Notes under the pieces: model-generated
What the model saw: the letters and a program-made list of their open reading frames with translations, nothing else
What the model was told of the DNA's origin: nothing
The model's database searches: none
Translations under genes and position numbers: made by a program
Source: Herbaspirillum sp. RV1423
GTDB taxonomy: Bacteria; Pseudomonadota; Gammaproteobacteria; Burkholderiales; Burkholderiaceae_D
Length of the DNA: 64,000 nt
Assembly (NCBI RefSeq): GCF_000577615.1
Contig: NZ_CBXX010000003.1
Coordinates: forward strand, 124,001 to 188,000
Direction: 5' to 3'
In this document: one piece after another, positions 60,929 to 64,000 of the stretch
Layout: the number at the start of each line of letters is the position of its first letter
Position numbering within the stretch: position 1 is the stretch's first letter

Positions 60929-62101
60929 CTATGCGATCAGCCGTTCCAGCCACGGACGCAGTTCCGCTTTCTGTTCCAGGCCGAAGCCCGCGGCATCCGT
61001 CGGCCTGACGGTGCTGTTCTGCAACGCGCATTCTTTGGGATAGCCGCCGAACGGCTGGAATACGCCTGGATAGGCTTCGCAGCCACCCAGTTCCAGACCG
61101 ACGGCAATATGCAGATTGATCAGATGGCCGCCGTGAGGATAGGCGTTGCGGCGATCGAATCCATGCTGCTCCATCACTTCCAGCATGCGTATATATTCGG
61201 TCAGTCCGTAACTCAGGCCGGGGTCCATCTGGAAAATGTCCTTGCCGGCGCGCATGCCGCCGAACAAGACCAGATTCTTGACATCCGGAACGGAAAACAG
61301 ATTCTCGCCTGTCGCGATCGGGCCTGCGTAAGCCTCGGCAACCCGCCGGTTGAGGTCGAAATCGAGCGGATCGCCGATCTCTTCGTACCAGCGCAGATGG
61401 TAGGGAGCAATCGCATTCGCGTATTCCAGCGCCATCTTCAGGTCGAAACGGCCGTTGGCGTCGACGGACAGCCGTGCGCCGTCGCCGTCGACGACACTTA
61501 GCGCCGCCTCGATGCGCGCCAGATCGGTCGCCATGGAAGCGCCGCCTATTTTCATCTTGAATGCATTGAACCCGAGACGCGCATATCCTTCGAACTCCTG
61601 CTTCAATCGTTCGGTGCTTTCCTCGGGATAGTAATATCCCCCGGCGGCGTAGACGTCGACACCTTCCGTCTTTCCACGACGTCCGCAATGCCGTGCGATG
61701 GCGACGTGCGCAGGCTCGTCGTCCAGTTTCGCGTTCAGATCCCAAAAAGCCAGTTCCAGCGCGCCCGCCGCCGCTGCGCGATCGCCGTGGCCGCCGGGTT
61801 TTTCATTGCGCATGACGGTCCGCAGCACTTTCAGCGGATCGAAACGCGTCCCTGCCTCGTCCAGCAACGATGCCGGTTCGGCCGCCAGCAGACGGGGGAT
61901 CATGCGGTCGCGCAAGATGCCGCCCTGGGCATAGCGGCCGATCGAATCAAATGCATAGCCGATGACCGGCTTGCCGTTGCGGACGACGTCGCTGACCACC
62001 GCCACCAGGGAGATGTCATGCTCGGCGAAGCTGACCAACGCATTGGCGACTTCGCCTTGCAGACGAACCGATAACTCTTTGATTGCAACAATTTTTGCCA
62101 T
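60929..62101 (-). CDS. tarD: Enolase-superfamily dehydratase, D-tartrate dehydratase-like
   Basis: This 390-residue enzyme matches the residue layout I recall for Bradyrhizobium D-tartrate dehydratase: K182 and K184 in FKMKIGG, metal ligands D214 (SVDANGRF), E240/E241 (WYEEIGDP) and E266 (ATGENLF), and H323 in PHGGH. Blocks such as [10 protein letters not shown] and [12 protein letters not shown] also match closely. It would dehydrate D-tartrate to oxaloacetate. It is 23 bp downstream of a DctA-type symporter, supporting uptake plus dehydration of a C4 hydroxy acid. Related hydroxy-acid substrates are possible. Confidence 0.82.
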   Translation of the reverse strand: MAKIVAIKELSVRLQGEVANALVSFAEHDISLVAVVSDVVRNGKPVIGYAFDSIGRYAQGGILRDRMIPRLLAAEPASLLDEAGTRFDPLKVLRTVMRNEKPGGHGDRAAAAGALELAFWDLNAKLDDEPAHVAIARHCGRRGKTEGVDVYAAGGYYYPEESTERLKQEFEGYARLGFNAFKMKIGGASMATDLARIEAALSVVDGDGARLSVDANGRFDLKMALEYANAIAPYHLRWYEEIGDPLDFDLNRRVAEAYAGPIATGENLFSVPDVKNLVLFGGMRAGKDIFQMDPGLSYGLTEYIRMLEVMEQHGFDRRNAYPHGGHLINLHIAVGLELGGCEAYPGVFQPFGGYPKECALQNSTVRPTDAAGFGLEQKAELRPWLERLIA

Positions 62102-62124
62102 GCCTGTTTACCTGTGATGATGTT

Positions 62125-63462
62125 TCAGATCGCGGCGTTGATGTCGCGACCCAATACCCGGTGATACTCTTCGCGCGTCCGTTCAGGATCGAACTCGCCG
62201 CTGATCTTCGACACGACCATCGTCGCCACGGCATTTCCCATCGAATTGCAAATGCTGACCGCCTGCGAGGTCAGGCGATTGATCCCCAGCAGCAGGGGCA
62301 AGCCTTCCACCGGCAGGATGCCGGATGCCGTCACAGTCGCCGCGAACACAATGAACGTTCCGCCCGACACCGTCGCAGCACCTTTCGAGGTCAGCAGCAT
62401 CAGTGCCAGAATGCCGAGCTGGTGCTCCAGCGTCAGGTGGATGCCGTAGGCATTGGCAAGGAAGAGCACGCACAAGGACATATAGACTGCGGTGCCGTCG
62501 AGGTTGAAGGCATAGCCGGTCGGCAGGACCAGGCTGACGGATTGCTTGCTGCAGCCCAGCCTCTGCAGCTTTTCGATCAGGCGCGGCAATGCGCTTTCCG
62601 ATGAAGCCGTGGCAAACAGCAGTACGATTTCGTCCTTGAAATAGCGCAGGAAGAGAAAGATGTTGAAGCCGTAAATGCGCAGGATGATGCCCATCACCAC
62701 CACGATCATCAGCGCCAGCGAAATGTACAGCACCAGCAGCAGGTATCCCAGAGAAAGCACTGCCGCCATGCCGCTGTTGCCGATGGCAAAGGCAATGGAG
62801 CCGAATGCGCCGATCGGGGCGAATTTCATGATGATGTCGGTCAGCTTGAAGAAGCAGTCGGACATCCCGTTCAACGCCGCTTCGACGCCGCGCCGCTGCT
62901 CCGGCTTCAAGGCGAGAACCGCGGCGCCGAACAGGATCGAAATCACCAGGACCTGCAGCAATGCGCCGTTGGCGAAGGCGCCGAAGAAACTGTGCGGGAA
63001 TATGTCGAGCAGGAATTTCGAGAACGACATCTCGGCCGATTTGCCATACGTCGCTGTCGCCGCCGCCACTTGGGCGGCATCCGTCGACAAATGCAGGTTC
63101 AGATTGGCGCCGACGCCCGACAGATTGGCAATCACCATGCTGATGACCAGAATGATGGTGGACACGATCTCAAAATAGAGCAAGGCCTTGAATCCGATGC
63201 GCCCCACGCTCTTCAGGTCGCCGGCGGCGGTGATGCCCAACACGACATTCAGGAACACCAGCGGCGCCACAATCATCTTGATCAGATTGAGGAAGATGTC
63301 GCCCAGGACTTTCATGGGAATCGCGATCTTGGGAGCCGCAAATCCCAGAGCAAGCCCAAGGACGATACCGGTGAATATCTGAAAACCGAGGCGCAGATAG
63401 AAAGGTTTTCGCACGATGGGAGCGTCTGCCGCCGCATCGTCAACGTTTGAGGAAATGGACAT
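62125..63462 (-). CDS. DctA-type dicarboxylate:cation symporter
   Basis: This 445-residue secondary carrier of the DAACS (SDF) family starts at ATG 63462 after AGGAG. It has eight TM segments with two re-entrant loops: the serine-rich LFATASSESALPRLIEKL and TSKGAATVSGGTFIVFA. The cation/substrate motif NLDGTAVYMSL is intact. Fumarate, succinate, malate and tartrate are typical DctA substrates. It forms an operon with the tartrate-dehydratase-like gene and is divergent from a GntR regulator. Confidence 0.9.
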   Translation of the reverse strand: MSISSNVDDAAADAPIVRKPFYLRLGFQIFTGIVLGLALGFAAPKIAIPMKVLGDIFLNLIKMIVAPLVFLNVVLGITAAGDLKSVGRIGFKALLYFEIVSTIILVISMVIANLSGVGANLNLHLSTDAAQVAAATATYGKSAEMSFSKFLLDIFPHSFFGAFANGALLQVLVISILFGAAVLALKPEQRRGVEAALNGMSDCFFKLTDIIMKFAPIGAFGSIAFAIGNSGMAAVLSLGYLLLVLYISLALMIVVVMGIILRIYGFNIFLFLRYFKDEIVLLFATASSESALPRLIEKLQRLGCSKQSVSLVLPTGYAFNLDGTAVYMSLCVLFLANAYGIHLTLEHQLGILALMLLTSKGAATVSGGTFIVFAATVTASGILPVEGLPLLLGINRLTSQAVSICNSMGNAVATMVVSKISGEFDPERTREEYHRVLGRDINAAI

Positions 63463-63499
63463 GAAGTCTCCTGGACTGAATTAAATAAGTACGGACTTT

Positions 63500-63542
63500 T
63501 ATAATATGTTCGGACTATATTAATTTTCTTGACTATAGTCAA
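63500..63542. promoter_or_regulatory. Palindrome and direct repeats in the symporter/GntR divergent promoter
   Basis: TTGACTATAGTCAA (63529-63542) is a perfect 14-bp palindrome whose core resembles HutC-type GntR sites. Just left of it CGGACT is present twice, around 63491 and 63511, each in an AT-rich context with promoter-like TATAAT stretches. I infer control by the adjacent GntR protein. Confidence 0.6.
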
Positions 63543-63651
63543 CTTCTTTCAGAAGAGGCTGGAATAACCGCGCGGGCCAAGCGCCGCACTTGGCAGAAAG
63601 AAGGTATGCGGATACCATGCGATCTATACATTGATATCGGCAGGACAACAA

Positions 63652-64000
63652 ATGCAGCCACGCTACGCAGAGCTTGCACAGCAAATCATCGACGAAATCG
63701 GCACAGGAAAATTCACGATCGGCGCCACCCTGCCAAGCGAGATCGATCTTTCCACACAATATGGCGTCAGCCGGTCTACGATGCGCTCCGCTCTCCAGCG
63801 GGTACAGGAACTCGGGCTCATTTCCCGCAGAAAGCGCGCCGGCATCCGGATAGAGGCGCTTAAACCCCGGCACGGCTACGAACAATCCATTTCCAATGTC
63901 GAAGACCTGATTCAGTTCGCGGTCGTCACCGAGCGCCATGTGCAGACCATAGAGGAAATCGTCTGCGATCCGGAACTGGCCGGCCGCTTGCACTGCAAGC
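63652..64000 (+). CDS. GntR/HutC-family regulator, N-terminal part (cut by window end)
   Basis: About 116 residues are visible from ATG 63652. The winged HTH is RYAELAQQIIDEIGTGKFTIGATLPSEIDLSTQYGVSRSTMRSALQRVQELGLISRR. The effector domain begins near residue 75 (HGYEQSISNVEDLIQ), which is the HutC/UTRA type. It is divergent from the DctA/tartrate genes and is their probable regulator. The C-terminus lies outside the window. Confidence 0.9.
   Translation, partial: MQPRYAELAQQIIDEIGTGKFTIGATLPSEIDLSTQYGVSRSTMRSALQRVQELGLISRRKRAGIRIEALKPRHGYEQSISNVEDLIQFAVVTERHVQTIEEIVCDPELAGRLHCK

Overview
The window is a high-GC bacterial chromosome segment with Burkholderiales style. It has a trimeric-porin gene of the family common in betaproteobacteria, many SsuA/taurine-type ABC transporters, LysR regulators, a class I fumarase and an acs gene. 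My best guess is an Oxalobacteraceae member such as Herbaspirillum; this is inferred from gene content and is not proven by a marker gene.

Layout. 1-8.1 kb: an OsmC fragment, an SsuABC-like importer operon ending in a membrane-anchored cytochrome c, an orphan NlpA/MetQ-like binding protein, and a reverse catabolic operon (FAD oxidoreductase, AhpD-like protein, Asp/Glu racemase). 8.3-12.7 kb: a small membrane protein, an aldo/keto reductase, a divergent quinone-reductase/HxlR pair and a divergent MarR/FMN-reductase pair, each pair with visible palindromic operators. 12.7-18.8 kb: an integrase remnant beside tRNA-His, then murI, fumA, a UPF0114 gene, and acs behind three evenly spaced palindromes.

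18.9-24.4 kb is accessory and AT-rich. A 3-kb island sits in tRNA-Ser(GGA), bounded by a 22-bp duplication of the tRNA 3' end. It carries a Sll1717-type P-loop ATPase, a beheaded integrase and a frameshifted membrane gene. Next come an orphan protein with an eCIS-effector-like N-terminus, an XRE regulator and an ArdA-type antirestriction protein. A porin and a decayed chemoreceptor follow.

27.0-40.4 kb is the most striking part: nine tightly packed co-directional genes. They encode UDP-GlcNAc 2-epimerase, a BcsB-like protein, an NfrB-like glycosyltransferase with a C-terminal MshEN c-di-GMP-binding type domain, an NfrA-like TPR/outer-membrane protein, AlgF, AlgI (MBOAT), two AlgJ/AlgX-like proteins and a lipoprotein. 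Read together they predict a c-di-GMP-controlled, secreted, probably ManNAc-based and O-acetylated polysaccharide. The machine joins parts of the phage N4 receptor (NGR), cellulose and alginate systems.

40.6-64 kb is metabolic: a three-subunit membrane GMC/cytochrome c dehydrogenase, a lone GT2, a DAO-type oxidase with a cupin and a LysR, a second SsuABC-like importer, a P-type ATPase, and an organic-acid block. That block holds an MFS transporter, LeuCD-type hydro-lyase, LysR, chemoreceptor, D-tartrate dehydratase-like enolase, DctA-type symporter and a divergent GntR cut by the window end.
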